Positions 38,812 through 51,720 of a DNA stretch of 64,000 nucleotides are shown piece after piece. Origin of the DNA: Hyaloperonospora brassicae (Eukaryota; Oomycota; Peronosporomycetes; Peronosporales; Peronosporaceae). The stretch's first letter is position 1, and the number at the start of each line of letters is the position of its first letter. A program made the translations under genes and the position numbers. Below the pieces are notes generated by a model, which worked only from the letters and a program-made list of their open reading frames with translations, was not told the origin of the DNA and ran no database searches. Location of the stretch: NCBI GenBank assembly GCA_947650285.1, contig CANTFL010001450.1, forward strand, positions 310,001-374,000, read 5' to 3'.

Positions 38812-38965
38812 CTCGGTGGACCTCAGTCGGTCCTTCGAGGTGAAACTCGGGTCCTTCAAGGTAGACTTCGGTCCCTCATGGTGGATCTCGGATACCTCAG
38901 TGTAAATAAACTCCCTAAAGGTGGACCTCGGACCCCTCAAGGTGGACCCTGCTCCCTCGTGGGGA
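38812..38965. repeat. Degenerate 20-21-bp minisatellite
   Basis: About seven tandem units of roughly 20-21 bp have the form GGTGGACCTCGG(A/T)CCCTCAA, with several substitutions per unit. The middle unit is the most diverged. It lies upstream of the gypsy remnant. Confidence 0.8.
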
Positions 38966-39089
38966 AGATTGCTCCTGATAGTTAGAAAAAAAATTTAAAG
39001 TTGAGGCAGGGATATAGTTAAGGAGTAAACGGATAAGACGATGTTTGATACTACTCAATTTGCGATACTTTTGCAATCACTCCGTCGTA

Positions 39090-39440
39090 CGTAAGGGACT
39101 TGTTAAGTCCGTTTCTCCGGGAAAGGGATATACTTTTCCCTCCCCCACTGAATACGGTTGCTTGGCAAGCCCAAGTTCCCGTAGAAACCCGAAAAAGTAT
39201 TTGACATGTGGGTTTGTCTGGAAGTGATATCCCCGTAGATTCGCGATTGGGAGCGACCTCCAGTCTCATTGGGTAGGGAGACGAGTAAAGTCAAGGTATT
39301 TCATATTTATGGAACAACGATTATAAGTTCAGGAGCGATAAGCTTCCTCAATATTTTATTTATAGATCCATTCTCGACCAAGGCGATCGATTAGCCGCCT
39401 ACCGACCCTCCTAGTGAAGCCTTATCACTCGGGTCCCCAT
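39090..39440 (+). repeat. Possible LTR remnant of the gypsy element
   Basis: GC-richer sequence stands out from its AT-rich setting. It contains a TTTTCCCTCCC tract, a TATTTCATATTTATGGAACAACGA region and a CAGGAGCGATAAGCTTCCTC block. Its position 5' of the gag remnant on the same strand fits a 5' LTR and leader. No matching 3' copy was found, so this stays tentative. Confidence 0.35.
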
Positions 39441-39879
39441 AGTGTGGATCTACCAAGGCCAGGATCGACGTTTCAACCACCCACCACGTCTACTGGAGAA
39501 TGAAGACCGCTAGCCGCTGGGTACACAAGGTGAGTCGATTCCCATACGCGAGGTCGAAGTATCAACTCCGTAAGTCGGCAGTCCGGTACAATAAGTAATT
39601 TGGGTCCTCATCACACAGTTTTGAGAACCCGCTCGACCTCAATGATGCGCGTGGTCGGCCCTTATTGGGACTCGCGGTGAACTTCCGGAAGACGCGGAAT
39701 TATAACCACGAGTGTTTACGGAACGAAGATACGCAAGTCAAGATTGAGCAAAAGACTAGAAATCACTAGAACATTAATCTCCAGTAACCCAGGCAAACAA
39801 AAACGAAGGATTGAATGACCGATTGGACCTTAAGAAGGACTCCGTCAACAAAGTCAAATTGTTAATATATATAGATAAA

Positions 39880-42190
39880 ACCAAATACCCTTAGTATGTC
39901 CTTGAAGAGGACACCTTGGATCATTATCATGATATCGATTATTCTCGAGAGGACCATCATCTGACAGTGAAAATCGAGAAGCTAAGGCCATCAAAATACG
40001 ACGGTCGACCGGATCAAACCGATGCGGTTCAAGATGAAGACGACCGGCGACATTAAGCTGCTAGACCCGCCCATTTGGTCATACATGGGGATTACGATGG
40101 TCTACTATTGGAGAAAGCTGGACAATTTCTTGAAGAGTGACCCCGTGACGCAGGAACTAGACATCCAACTACTTGGTCAACACAAGGAGTCATTGTCGAT
40201 TCTGCCAAGAAAAGGATAGTTGCAGATGTGGTCACATCTTCAGTCACCCTCCTTCGCAAAGCAAACAGAGTTGCGGGGAGTGTCGAGCCTGACGAAATGT
40301 TCACGCTGGGGTTCGCCGCATCAAAACAACGTGAGACAAGATCCACAAACATCTAGGAATACTTGTGGGCATTATTAAAGCAGTTCGATGCACCTCTCGT
40401 AGAACACATGAAGCAGAACGAACACACAAGTCATATGACCATCCTAGATATAGCTATCCGCTCACCAACACATGAGGTGGCCTGGGATCTACGGTCGACA
40501 GAAGGCCCACCTCGCAACATCTAGTCCCTAAAGGCTTAGATCGCAGCAGGGCTTTCGTAGCAGTAGTCATCGGACTTCGATCACGTCAAGAGGATATCCC
40601 TGAGGATGGCAGACGCCGCGTTGCTTTAGGCCCGTGCGCGGGACGCGCCAATCGAACAGCTAAATCACGAAGTGGTGACGAGTGGACAGCCAATATAAAT
40701 TGTGGCTTCTGATATGCTAAGGACCCTTCTACCGGAAATCGGGAAGAACGACCTGATACTATCACCAAGACACGTGGCGAAGATGCTGGGGGTGCACCTA
40801 AACAACCGGTAAGTAATCTGCAGACGTAATTCGATGCGGTGAAAGCAAGCGTTTTGCAAGAACGCCAAGTACCGCCGGCGCACCACAACATGGGAGGAAA
40901 TAAAAGGGTGAAAAGAGTCGCGAATGGCAATAGCACGAAACGGCCCAAGCACAAAAGTCTAAGTCTCAAGTCAAGATACAATTCCCGACCTGTAGTTGTC
41001 GATATCTTTGGAAAGATGGACAACGCCACAATGGACAGAAACCCAACTTTGTCTTTCGCATCAAGCTCTTAGCGATTTCAGATTCCTAGTGACTCCATGA
41101 CAGGGATCACGAAAACAATCTAGTACGCAGATGCGTGACTACTGCAAAGACCGTGTTCACAAGAGACCAACTACGCACAGGAAAAATGTCTGGATTTTGA
41201 AGGAATGTTAATCAGTCTTATGCCCAAAAACTGATACCGCCAGTTATATCGATCAGCTCGAGGAAGTCAAAAGGTCTAGTTCCAGAATTTTAGATGTAAT
41301 TACGCGCTGTGGTGATAACCTCTTCCTGCCGTACTATTATGAAAAGAAGCGGACGGATGAATCCTTGTTAGACTATCTATACCGTTTATATGTGATTGGG
41401 CTCAGGGTAAAGCTCAAAATTAAAGATAGTCCGCCCAAGATATAAAGAGAACATGTCGATTACTAGATTGATATCTTGGATGACTCAGAGCTAGCGACAA
41501 CTGATTATGATACGTTTGTCAGATGTAGGAGAATCGGAAGAATTGCAGAGGGTGCGTCAGAAATTGAAGGCTCGATGGTGCAAGAATATATTTAGGTCGA
41601 GCAAATTACGCCAGAAGGTACCTCCTCCTCCTGACCGATCAAACGAGATGAACCGCCGCTCGATACATACGACCCGAGCAGCCCCGGAAGAGTCGAGCCA
41701 TTAGAACTTCATCCAGGATAACTTGTACTCCGAAGGGGATCCAAGGTGAGTCTACCTAGCGGAATCGGTGAGAACCTAAGTGCGAGAAGTCTGAGAGACC
41801 GGTCCACCAGAGAGGGAGATCAGCAGCGGAAACAGGCATGGGACTCGGGATCTTGCAATCTGAGGGGCGACTCAAACGGGATATGTGATTAATATGGGTC
41901 CCAAAAGCATGTAGACCTAATAATATAAAAAGAGAATAATCTGTGTACACCATGGGGGAAGGTTAACCATCGGATCACTTCTTGTTTGTGTGCCGAGGGT
42001 GTGGAGAGGCCCACGAAGTGAGTTAGTACCGATTTATTAAACTTCTACAGCTTGATTCGTCAGTAGTACAACCCTACCAAGCACGCTGGAATTCTGCTGG
42101 AGAAGGCCGAGAAGATCATAAATAAAAGCGCTCGCCAGGCTTTATTTAGTACGAACCGAGCATTTTAGGTTTTTATCGTTAAATATGCCG
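39880..42190 (+). mobile_element. Ty3/gypsy retrotransposon gag remnant
   Basis: Plus-strand fragments resemble oomycete Ty3/gypsy Gag. A YYYEKKRTDESLLDYLYRL block (about 41330-41390) is followed by VIGLRVKLKIKD. Further on, after a decayed zinc-knuckle-like stretch, comes YNPTKHAGILLEKAEKIIN (about 42067-42126). Stops interrupt the frame, for example TAG at 42064-42066 where Trp is expected. Similarity ends near 42190, just where the aspartic protease should begin, and AT-rich DNA follows, so the pol part is missing. The stretch from 39.9 to 41.2 kb is assigned by position and composition. Confidence 0.7.
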
Positions 42191-45100
42191 AGATCACTCC
42201 AACGTAGAAGGAACATCTCAGCTAATAAGGTTAATTATATAGTGAAAGTTATAAGGTTTCCCTTTGACAAACTTAACTTGGCATTAGGTACAAATCAGTA
42301 ATTTAGGGTTCACATTGCATGTCATAGACCATTTATCGCCGACAACGGCCGTACTTTAAAAATATCCCGTAAAGGGGCCACACGGACAGCATATAATACC
42401 AATACGGCGTTTGATGTGCTCTAAACGCTTTCTCCAGAGTATAAAATATAACATATTAGTATTGTCAATGATCTACCATCGCGACACCTTTGATTAGTCA
42501 TGACACCGGTATGTGAGGTAGGATACTCATTTTTGCAACGATGACGTCATAATTATCATACTTATAATGTAATAAGACGAGCTTACACGCTTTACATTAA
42601 TATTGCGATTGGTGAACCAGCTATAAGTATCATTACGGCAATTTGAAGGAATTTGATGGCGTATTATGGTTATCTCCTATCAACACATTACACGCAACTG
42701 CTAGTTGTTTCAAGTATCCTCTATCAGCAACACGACTCCTGTGGGTGCTTCCCAAATTGTTGATACGTGCCCCCTTGAGCTGTAAGGCTGTCTCGAAATA
42801 TATGTCGGTAGGCATCGTAACCGTGAAAAAGCCATATTATACGTTACTGGAGACATTTAGTGATTTATTCGCATCCAGGTGGAGATCAGAAAAGAGAATT
42901 ACAAAATGGTATAACCACTTGATTGCGTTATTTTGCTCATCGTGTCGATAGTTCCATAAAACTTACAAACATCAAATATTCTAACTGCTCAAAAAGCTTT
43001 GGTTGCGTATACTCACGCGGATATCCTCCTCCCACCGCAATTGACTCATGAGTTCGATACCAAATTTGCTGACGAGGAGTTTTAAAAGCTCTTTAAAAGC
43101 TATGGCACCAATTTTAGGCTCATAAATTATTATTATCTTCATGCAACGTTACATTTAGCGCGTACATATAAATATTCTTTACATATTTCGAACTTACGCG
43201 GACACAGCTTGGACAAGATCCATCTCCTATGCGTCTTTTGCAGTCCATCAAGCTTCCGTATCATCGTTTTGACCATCGATTAGACGAATTATCTACACCC
43301 AAGACATTATGTCATCATAAATTCAAACTTCTAAATATCGCAACCTCTCATTGCGCAAATTTAACGCAATATTTGCTGACAACACTTAACAAGATACACA
43401 CCGGCTTGAAATAAAATCCAGGAATCTATATATGCCTTACCTTACGATAAAAATTTTGCGAAGAGACGAACGTATCTCGGATAGTGCATTATAAAAAAGG
43501 ATGTTTACAACAGAAAATCGAATCGATAAAAATCACGCAACAAGAATTTTGCATTCGCCGAGTACCCCGTGCACTGGACATTAACTTATGACATCACGTT
43601 TACCAGATATACAGAGCTGCCGTATCACTGACGATTTTGACCGGCCAAGAAAAGGTATATACTTGCTAGTGAAGCGGCATACAATATTTGTTATCATAGC
43701 ACATTCATAGATGCTTCGTCCTAGTTCATGTAATTCGTTCTCATTATTACCTTATTTTATGGAGTTTTATTTCTAGCACTAACTTTGCAGAGACCCGATT
43801 TCTTTTGTAGCGAGTCATGAAGTTCAGATACATAAAAATCGATTTTGAAAGATTGCCATCCATTAAGACCAAATGGGTTTCGCCGCTACCTCGTAATGAT
43901 TAATTAATGTTGCGACTTAGTAGTAAGCAACACCTGCAAACCCCATGCACTCTATTCAATAGAACAAGATGCCATTCACATGGTTTCCAAACAATTAAAA
44001 AGCGTTTATAGCGATTGAAAGTTCAATTTCGAGATTTGGATTTATCGCAATTCCTGATTTGAAAGAAGCCATTCTACGTGTACGCAGACGCAATCGGCAG
44101 ATAAATTTTTACGTGAATGCTAAAAAGACCAATAAAATGCTTCCTATTAGAGAAGACTCTCCAATATTTGACTCAACTAAGCGGAACGAATGTCAACATT
44201 CCCTACGTTACCAAGCTTCTGTCGGTTACTTAACATGTTATTTGTCGTCTTGGTAATCGGTCGTACGGATCACAAGAACATGATTGAAAAGAACGAGACA
44301 AGCTGCCGAATTAGGATGTACGAGCTGGTATAGAATGAATCTAACTCACAGTGAAGAAAACTAAGAAGGATATGACGCTGATTCCTATACGCTTTAACGA
44401 ATGACATTTGACAACTTTTCTACAAAACTACTGCCGAACTAAAGGGTTTTATTTTATGCTTAAACAAATCACAATTATTTGATTAATTGACCGATAAATG
44501 AAACATACTGAGAAGAAGATGTTTGGATATAGAAAAGCTAGACCGCGTTCTTCGCCGGCAACAACAAGCCAAACAACTAAGTACTACCCAAGTTGGCTGC
44601 ACCTTAGCGACCTAAACTTGCGAGTGGTTATTTCCGACCCCATTTAAAAATGGATCATATCGCCCGGTATCACTACAACCTCGAAAAATCTGAAATCCAT
44701 GGAAATACAAAACAATGCGTTAGTTTCCTTTCTGACTACACAACGCTCAACCTTATACCAAAATATACCTAATTGTGTTACTTTTTAAATGAGTAAAACT
44801 ACACTGGGAAAACTGCAGCAAATCTTATACCGCCCCGCACACTTTAGTTGCCATTTTTCCGAAAAGGGATGACAAATAAAATGCGGATCATATCGTCACA
44901 TGCGCACGAGTATCATTTGGCATATCTATGATTCATTACGGCGTCAGATGGATCGCGCGTGGATAACAAGGTGATTAATATCAACACTAATATCAATTAA
45001 AATTATGGTGCAAACGCGCTTCACTAACTGTCAAAGGTTAAAGACATAATCGATCCTTCCGTGCGGCATTTTCGTTTTACCGAGAGTGCGCAAGTGCTGG

Positions 45101-48100
45101 AATCTCGTTGCGATAAATTTATGCTTCATTTCTATTGTCGTTCGAATAACATCTACGTTATATTGTTTGTCCATTGTGGCATAGACATAATGACTCATTC
45201 GAGAAAACAGACGTAGATCACAACGTAGAGATAATTGCATCTTTACCTTGTAGCGACTCATAGCGACTTTCAACACTTCTATAAAGTTGTTCTTTTACGA
45301 AATCCAGTGTTCGCGGCAGGGCCTATGCAATCAACACTGCTTCTATTAAGTCCAGATGTGTTTACCCACCTCCAAACATTCAAGAGTAACAGAAAATACG
45401 CGTGGTATGTGACATTTTCATAAAGTGCTTAGAGAGCGAGATAGCGCGTTGTCGATAAAAACTTGATCGCTACTGACGACTTAATTTACCACCCAACTAC
45501 CCAGTTCTGCTTTTCCACTGACAACTATTGATATAGCTGTTTAAAGTATCGCTTCAATCTTCGTAAATTATGTAAGACAGATTTTAATTATGTATGGGCT
45601 CGTCCGACGAAAATACTATTAGGCGTAATAATTATATGCCACAAAATAAAAGCCACACGAAGGAAATAAGGTCGATGGCATCGTCACATATGTTACAAAT
45701 ATACCATCAGGAGAAGCAAAATATGGCGCGGAGCTGGACAATAATATTTGATTGCGTACCAAACCTTCCGTACACTGATGTAGTAAGAACAATTATCAAT
45801 GGTTAAATGCATTAAATTGCAATACCCGAAATACTTTAAACTTTTTAAGTGAGAAATAAATGCCAAAGCTATGAAAGGCACACACAAAACTAATATTACG
45901 AAGGATTTAAAGATTCATGTCGTAGTTTATACGTTATTAGTAAGTTTTGGTATACTCTTTGGGACAGGTTAGATGCAACGATAGACCCTTCTCGCTCACA
46001 TTTAAATCATTTTATATGCTGCGTCGACCATAACATAATTATAGCAATTAATCATTTAAGTTAAATCAAAACTCGTAACGCATTGTACGTTCTACTCGAA
46101 GCACCTACGCCCGTACTGTCATTACACAGCTTAACACAAGATCATTTTTCCGTGGAGTGATACGGCCCCAAATTTATGCTTTATATAAAAACATAATTTG
46201 CCTTAAGATGACAGTGCAAACCGAAATCACACAATTTCAAGTAGTAAATCATACAATATAACCGACCGTGTCCCATTTATGGAATCACCAATAGTATTTC
46301 TCGAAGCGTGTAAGCATAAATTACAATGAGTTGTTCTCCATATTACTTCGTAACGCCTGCATTAATTATTCTAATTGATCATAATATTTTTTGTGATCCT
46401 ATCAATACAGATTAACTTAAATCTGACGTTATTATAGCCACAAAGGTCAGCTGCCAGGTCAGGAGAACCGTGGAAAGTCATGTGTTTTCCACCGCATCAT
46501 CTGATGCTGAACTCAATCTGTGGTAGAAGTCTCATGCGATCAATCCCAAAACCGTAATTTTAGGGGTAACCAATGAGGTACACGTCTGTCTAGCGCTATC
46601 ATCATCTTTTAACAGACAGATCTGAGCCTACCTATTTACCCGAATTTTGATGTGCCGATATGGTATTGCACGAAGATGACACGATATTATTAGGATATCT
46701 TGATTATGAGCACAGCGCGTTAGCAAAGGTATCGTAACCTTCTATGATGTTGCGCGTCTGAAAATAGATGCAAGACTCTCTACAGATTATATTAATAAAG
46801 TAATGGCACGGCCTGAGTTCTCGATGCAACTTGATCATTTCCAATATATAGAGGCATCATAACTCTGTATCTTTAAATTCAAATACTTTAGTTATTAAAT
46901 AAACTTCTCACATATATTGTGCCGCAGAAATTTACATTCTTCATAGGCTTTGTGCTGATTCAAACACGCAATTGGCGCCGAAACAGTCCTCGTCGAGTGA
47001 TATAAATATCATATACGTAATGCGAAGGATAATAAAAATGAGGAAGACTTCGATGTAAATACCACGGTAAATGCTAGCATCAATACTATTTGAATGAAAG
47101 AAAAGATAGTGATGCCGATCGCCGTTTGTCCCGACATACGATGGATCTAACGCTGTAGCAAAAGGGTCTGGAGATGCATTAGCAGACGTGATATGTTTCG
47201 GACAAATTAACGATACCATATTTCATCAGATGTATTCACACCACGATCTGATGACTGCTAAAACGGCTGAATAGAAGCAAATTTGTGTAGTCAATAAAAC
47301 TGCATGCTGGACGGAATGCCCTTTAATATTACTAATGTCATTCTCTCGTGTTTGTTTAAGACTCAGATGTACTGGATGTAGGGCTCATTAGAACGATCCT
47401 GTCGAAATATTGTCTTTCGTTATGCTTGAATAATGCTGAGTAGTAAGAAACATCTTCTGACGGGTGTTTTGATACGTATATCCAACTACTCTCTCCAAAA
47501 TCAAAAAGCTGAGCTAGGTACATTCGTTCACATAGATGCAAAGCAGATCACTAGAAACGAAATAAGCTCTAGAATATGTTACCTGCAGCCGACGACTGAT
47601 CGCCGGCTGCTTGGTTCAAAGAGTAAAAATATATTGCTGCAATACTATTCGGATGTAGTCCTTGTATTCTTCGCTGAGCACTACATAGTATTCGAACCAT
47701 GAAATGACGCACTTTATATAAATGAATACAGCTAGCAAGTACTAAAGTGGATGTGTGTCGAACGTTGCGTTTGAATACTCTCATGCAAAGTAGATTAAAG
47801 GTAAAAGCTATACATATTCAGTATGAACCTCTTTCATTCACACGTACACTGTAAGATTCGCTTATATTGCAGCTCAACCAGGTCAACTTGCACATGGCGT
47901 GCGTCCAGTCCGCACGTCTTCACATGCTAATCCCACATGTCGACAGTATTTCACGGTCCGACAACCCTTGATATCTTGGTCGTTCCACTCACCGTACGTC
48001 TCCCCAATGTCAAGTTGTAACAATTACAACCAATCAGATGGAGTCGAACTTTACCTACAATAGGGCTTAAAAGTGAAGCATGAAGCGTTGTCGACATGTA

Positions 48101-49190
48101 AGAAGTGATAACATTAATTATTCAGCCGAATGCGACCAAGAGTTTACTGTTTCATAGTACGAACGTTACTTATGGTTAAAGGGAGACGTAATGCGCGAGC
48201 CTTATTCTATAGAGGTCGAATTTGAAACGCTTATCGATGTAGACATTGTCTTATCAAATTTTGTTCGTAGCATATTCATTTTGCAGCTACGATTTTTTGT
48301 AGCTGCATATCATCCTCTTTCCTTTTTTTAAGTCTCGCTTGCTCATATTGGCGAATGTATGAGGCGATGTAACTACCAGTCAATACGAGACGCGCGCTAC
48401 AAGTACTAGGCAAAGTGTATACATATATAATGGTATCGTAGTATACCTAATATAATGCTCAATTAAGTTAATTACCAGAATAAGAGATTTGACTACAATT
48501 ACATACCTTTACACTCACTAGGTAGGTTTACGAGGAAGCGTAAGCCGAACACGCGTCTTCCAAATCGTATATCGATTAAGATAATATATCCACAATTTGA
48601 ACCGTGATTTCGCATTTGACATATTTTTCATTTTAATTTTTACGAAGTATGAATGGTCTCAGGTCTTAAGAGAGCCATTCAATTCTGACTGTATCCTTAT
48701 ATTTGAATTAGCGTTGTGTACCCAATGATTAGCAAGATCAGAATACGACATACTAATCCCACTAAATAGGTTGCAGCGTGTTACTACGCACGTTTGTATC
48801 ACCATTACCTAGCGCTACTTGATGCGGCTATCTGATAAGGCACGCTTAACATATCGTGAGACGGTCACACCCCGTGACACGTACGATCACCACAGACACC
48901 GCCACATTATAATAAAACGATTTTTACGTTGATATCGCTTTGTATACACCGCACAGTAATCTTTATATTGGGATCATCTCTGTTGGTGCGATGGTACACA
49001 ATATTATACGAAGAGTTTTACTTGCGGTTCAGCGAACCCCTTTGTTCACTAAACCAGGTTACATCGTTTTGTTTGAAGCGGCTAAAACGGACGAACTGTC
49101 CGCCACACTAATTCAGCCATATCAGTTGTTGGAGTTTTGATTACATTCTAAGTAATTATCAATTTCACACAGCAACAAATCTATCTTTAA
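42191..49190. other. AT-rich DNA, no supported gene
   Basis: Only short frames without motifs were seen on both strands. Composition and stop density look like unconstrained DNA. Confidence 0.45.
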
Positions 49191-49194
49191 AGAG

Positions 49195-50520
49195 AAAATA
49201 AAAAAATGCCTCATTTAATCACGAAAATAAAAAATGCCCCAAATAGTTAGCAAATTAAAAAAAAATATCCCTGATAATTGGAAAATACAAAAAATGCCCC
49301 AGATAATTCGAACAAAAAAAATTTATCCACGTCCTAGTATACTCAAGTTAATGTGGTACACATACAATAACACGTCCTTAATCATTTCCGTATTCCCAGT
49401 TTACGGCCATGACCAACCCCCGCCATGTTTTGGAAGCCGCGGAGAGGGTTCTGCCGCGGGCGTGGTGCGCTTGCACCCACCAGTTGCGCGCGTAGACACG
49501 AGATATGACGACGTGAACGCGTCTTCTTATCATTATTCGCGAATGTATACACATTCGGTCGGTGATAATGTTGTTGATATTAATGTTATTGCTTTTGGTA
49601 TCGTTGTTTCAGTTGCTATTGTTTATGTTGCTGCTGCTGTTTCTGGTGTTGTTGTTGTTGTTGTCGATGTTGCGGTTGCTCCTGTTGTTTCAGTGTGTAT
49701 TGGCGATGCTGCTACTTCTGTTGCTGCTGCTGCTGTTGTTGGTGCAGGTGCTGCGGCTACTATTAATGTTGTTCTACTTGTGGGATCGCATTTTCGCGCT
49801 TACCGACGTAAATACGTCGACGTGGTCCGTCGCCGTTCCACAGCGGAAGACGTAGCAGTCCCGAGTCGGTGACACGAGGCACCGGGCAACATCGACGCTC
49901 GCCGAGTCCGCCCCAACGCCGGCGGAGCTTGATTCACAGTCGCAGCTCGAGTCGTGGACGACGACGTTGGAGCTTGAGTCGGAGTCGCAGCATCCGGAGC
50001 AACCGCAAGTGACGATGCAGTCGCGTGTGGCAGCAAATAAAGGCACGAGATGCAGTTGTTGCAGTGGATGGGGTCGCGTTCACGGACGCCCGCAACACGC
50101 GCGTGCTGGTGCTCAATGACGGACAGTGTACGTGCGCGTGTGTGTATTTATAAAAAGACGAGTGTAGTGCTGCTCCTACCGAGCTGAGTTTAAGACCAAT
50201 GACAAGGCTTATTATAACTATCGTATATAAGCAACTTTCACTCTGGATGACCAGCCATCTGTGAGGGAATAGAGTAGGTTGCATCGTGCTCATACAAATT
50301 GCGTTTAGTACCGTCATAACAAGAACCAGAACTTGTATCGATATGCTGCTCTTGAGTTCATTTAAGTGTGGCTGCATCATGATTCTCGACATGAGAGGCA
50401 CTTAGGTATACTAGGACGTGAGCATTTTTTATTTTCCACTTATCGGGGGTATTTTTTTAATTTCTTTTCATCTGAGGCATTTTATTTTTCTCAATATCTG
50501 GGGCGTTTGTTTCATTTCCC
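49195..50520. mobile_element. 1.3-kb element with compound terminal inverted repeats (MULE/foldback-like)
   Basis: The left arm (49195-49312) has four units of about 28 bp: an A-rich spacer plus an ATGCCCCAGATAATTGG-like core, with cores starting near 49206, 49234, 49265 and 49294. The right arm (50414-50520) read in reverse complement shows the same four units in the same order. The odd third unit (core ATATCCC left, ATACCCC right, with AAATTAAAAAAA before it) matches best between arms. The interior is much richer in GC than the flanks and carries a GTT/GCT trinucleotide repeat. No transposase was seen. Target-site duplication is not clear. Confidence 0.65.
49562..49770. repeat. Imperfect GTT/GCT trinucleotide microsatellite
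   Basis: A run of TTG/TTGCTG-type triplets, interrupted by other codon-sized units, lies inside the inverted-repeat element. It creates Val/Ala-rich or Leu-rich open frames on the plus strand that are composition artefacts. The opposite strand would encode Gln/Asn-rich sequence but has stops. Confidence 0.8.
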
Positions 50521-51720
50521 CTTCTTAAAACCAATAGCAAAAAAATCTCGAGATTTACGCCCAAACCAGTTTTGCTCTCTTTTGCTCAAAACATGAGCCA
50601 ATTTTTTTAAGTTTAAAAGGTGAATAACAATGTCTAGTACCGAAATGTAAGCTTTAGACCTCTTCGGTGTAGAATTTGGTGATTATCTCTCTAGGTGGCT
50701 GACACGTATCAGATCCGACCAAACGCACTTAGTACTGAACCGATTATGTGTCCTATCCACCACAAGTTCCAAGTACAAGTTTTCTTAGCAGACCGTTCTC
50801 TGTGGTTGCATTAACAAAGCGTACCACCATATCATGTATTTACAGTCATTAACGAAGAAGGCATACACTATTGCCAATCCTATTGTAGAAACCCTTTTAG
50901 CAATTGCACCTTACGTGTTTAAAAATTGCAAGGAAAGAGAGGCGACGGCAGTTTTCGCCTGTGCAATCACAAGACCACAGTGCGGCCGATGACATGAAGC
51001 TGTCTGATAAGAAGGCAACAGCTTGTGATTTCTCTCTGCCGCCGGACGAGGAGGTGCTGTGGTGTCAAAGATGCGGAGGGCAATGCTACACCAAGCGTCA
51101 AGAATTTTCAAGCGTCGACAATTTGTTCGTCTGCGCTATCGTGTGAGTCAACCATTTGCGTATGCGCGAGTGTACGACACACGACTCTTGAGCGGTCGGT
51201 CGCAATTTGTGCCAAATCAATGAGCGGCACGAACATGCATATAGATGCGCATTAAAAAGCACCGGCTCGATCGAACCTTGCATGAAGTGTAGAATGAACT
51301 ACGCGCGAGCGCACAAACGTGGACAGAAGTAGATGTTAGCATAGACAGAAAGTAGAGTTTGAGAAGTACAGCTGTCACAGCACGCAAATGCTTTCATAAC
51401 TTTGCCCTTATGATCGTAATACGAAAGCATGATATTGCTTTATCGATCTTCACCAACAAGGTCATGTTGCATCTTGCGACGTTTTGACAATGATGTAACG
51501 AACGCTTACTGGAAAAAAGATGAGTAGACGACGATTACTACAAGTCGAGCAGATGACGCGTCGCTCGGCTGGCCAGTGCCAGGTAGAATAGGTCTTGCTG
51601 CGCATGTACAAGTAGATGGCAATCAAAAAAATGTATTACGTAGGCTGTTAAGCACTAAGCTACAAGACGAGTTCGTTTTTGGTCGCAAATAAGCGGCAGA
51701 GCTTTAGTCTATGGAACCGG
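50521..51720. other. No supported gene
   Basis: Short frames only. This is the boundary where composition returns from AT-rich to GC-rich, about 1.2 kb downstream of the effector stop codon. Confidence 0.5.

Noticed and set aside
49234..49872. 212-codon plus-strand frame rich in Val and Ala that looks like membrane helices
   Set aside because: The hydrophobic part is the GTT/GCT trinucleotide repeat; another frame over the same bases gives a Leu run. The 5' part is the A-rich inverted-repeat arm.
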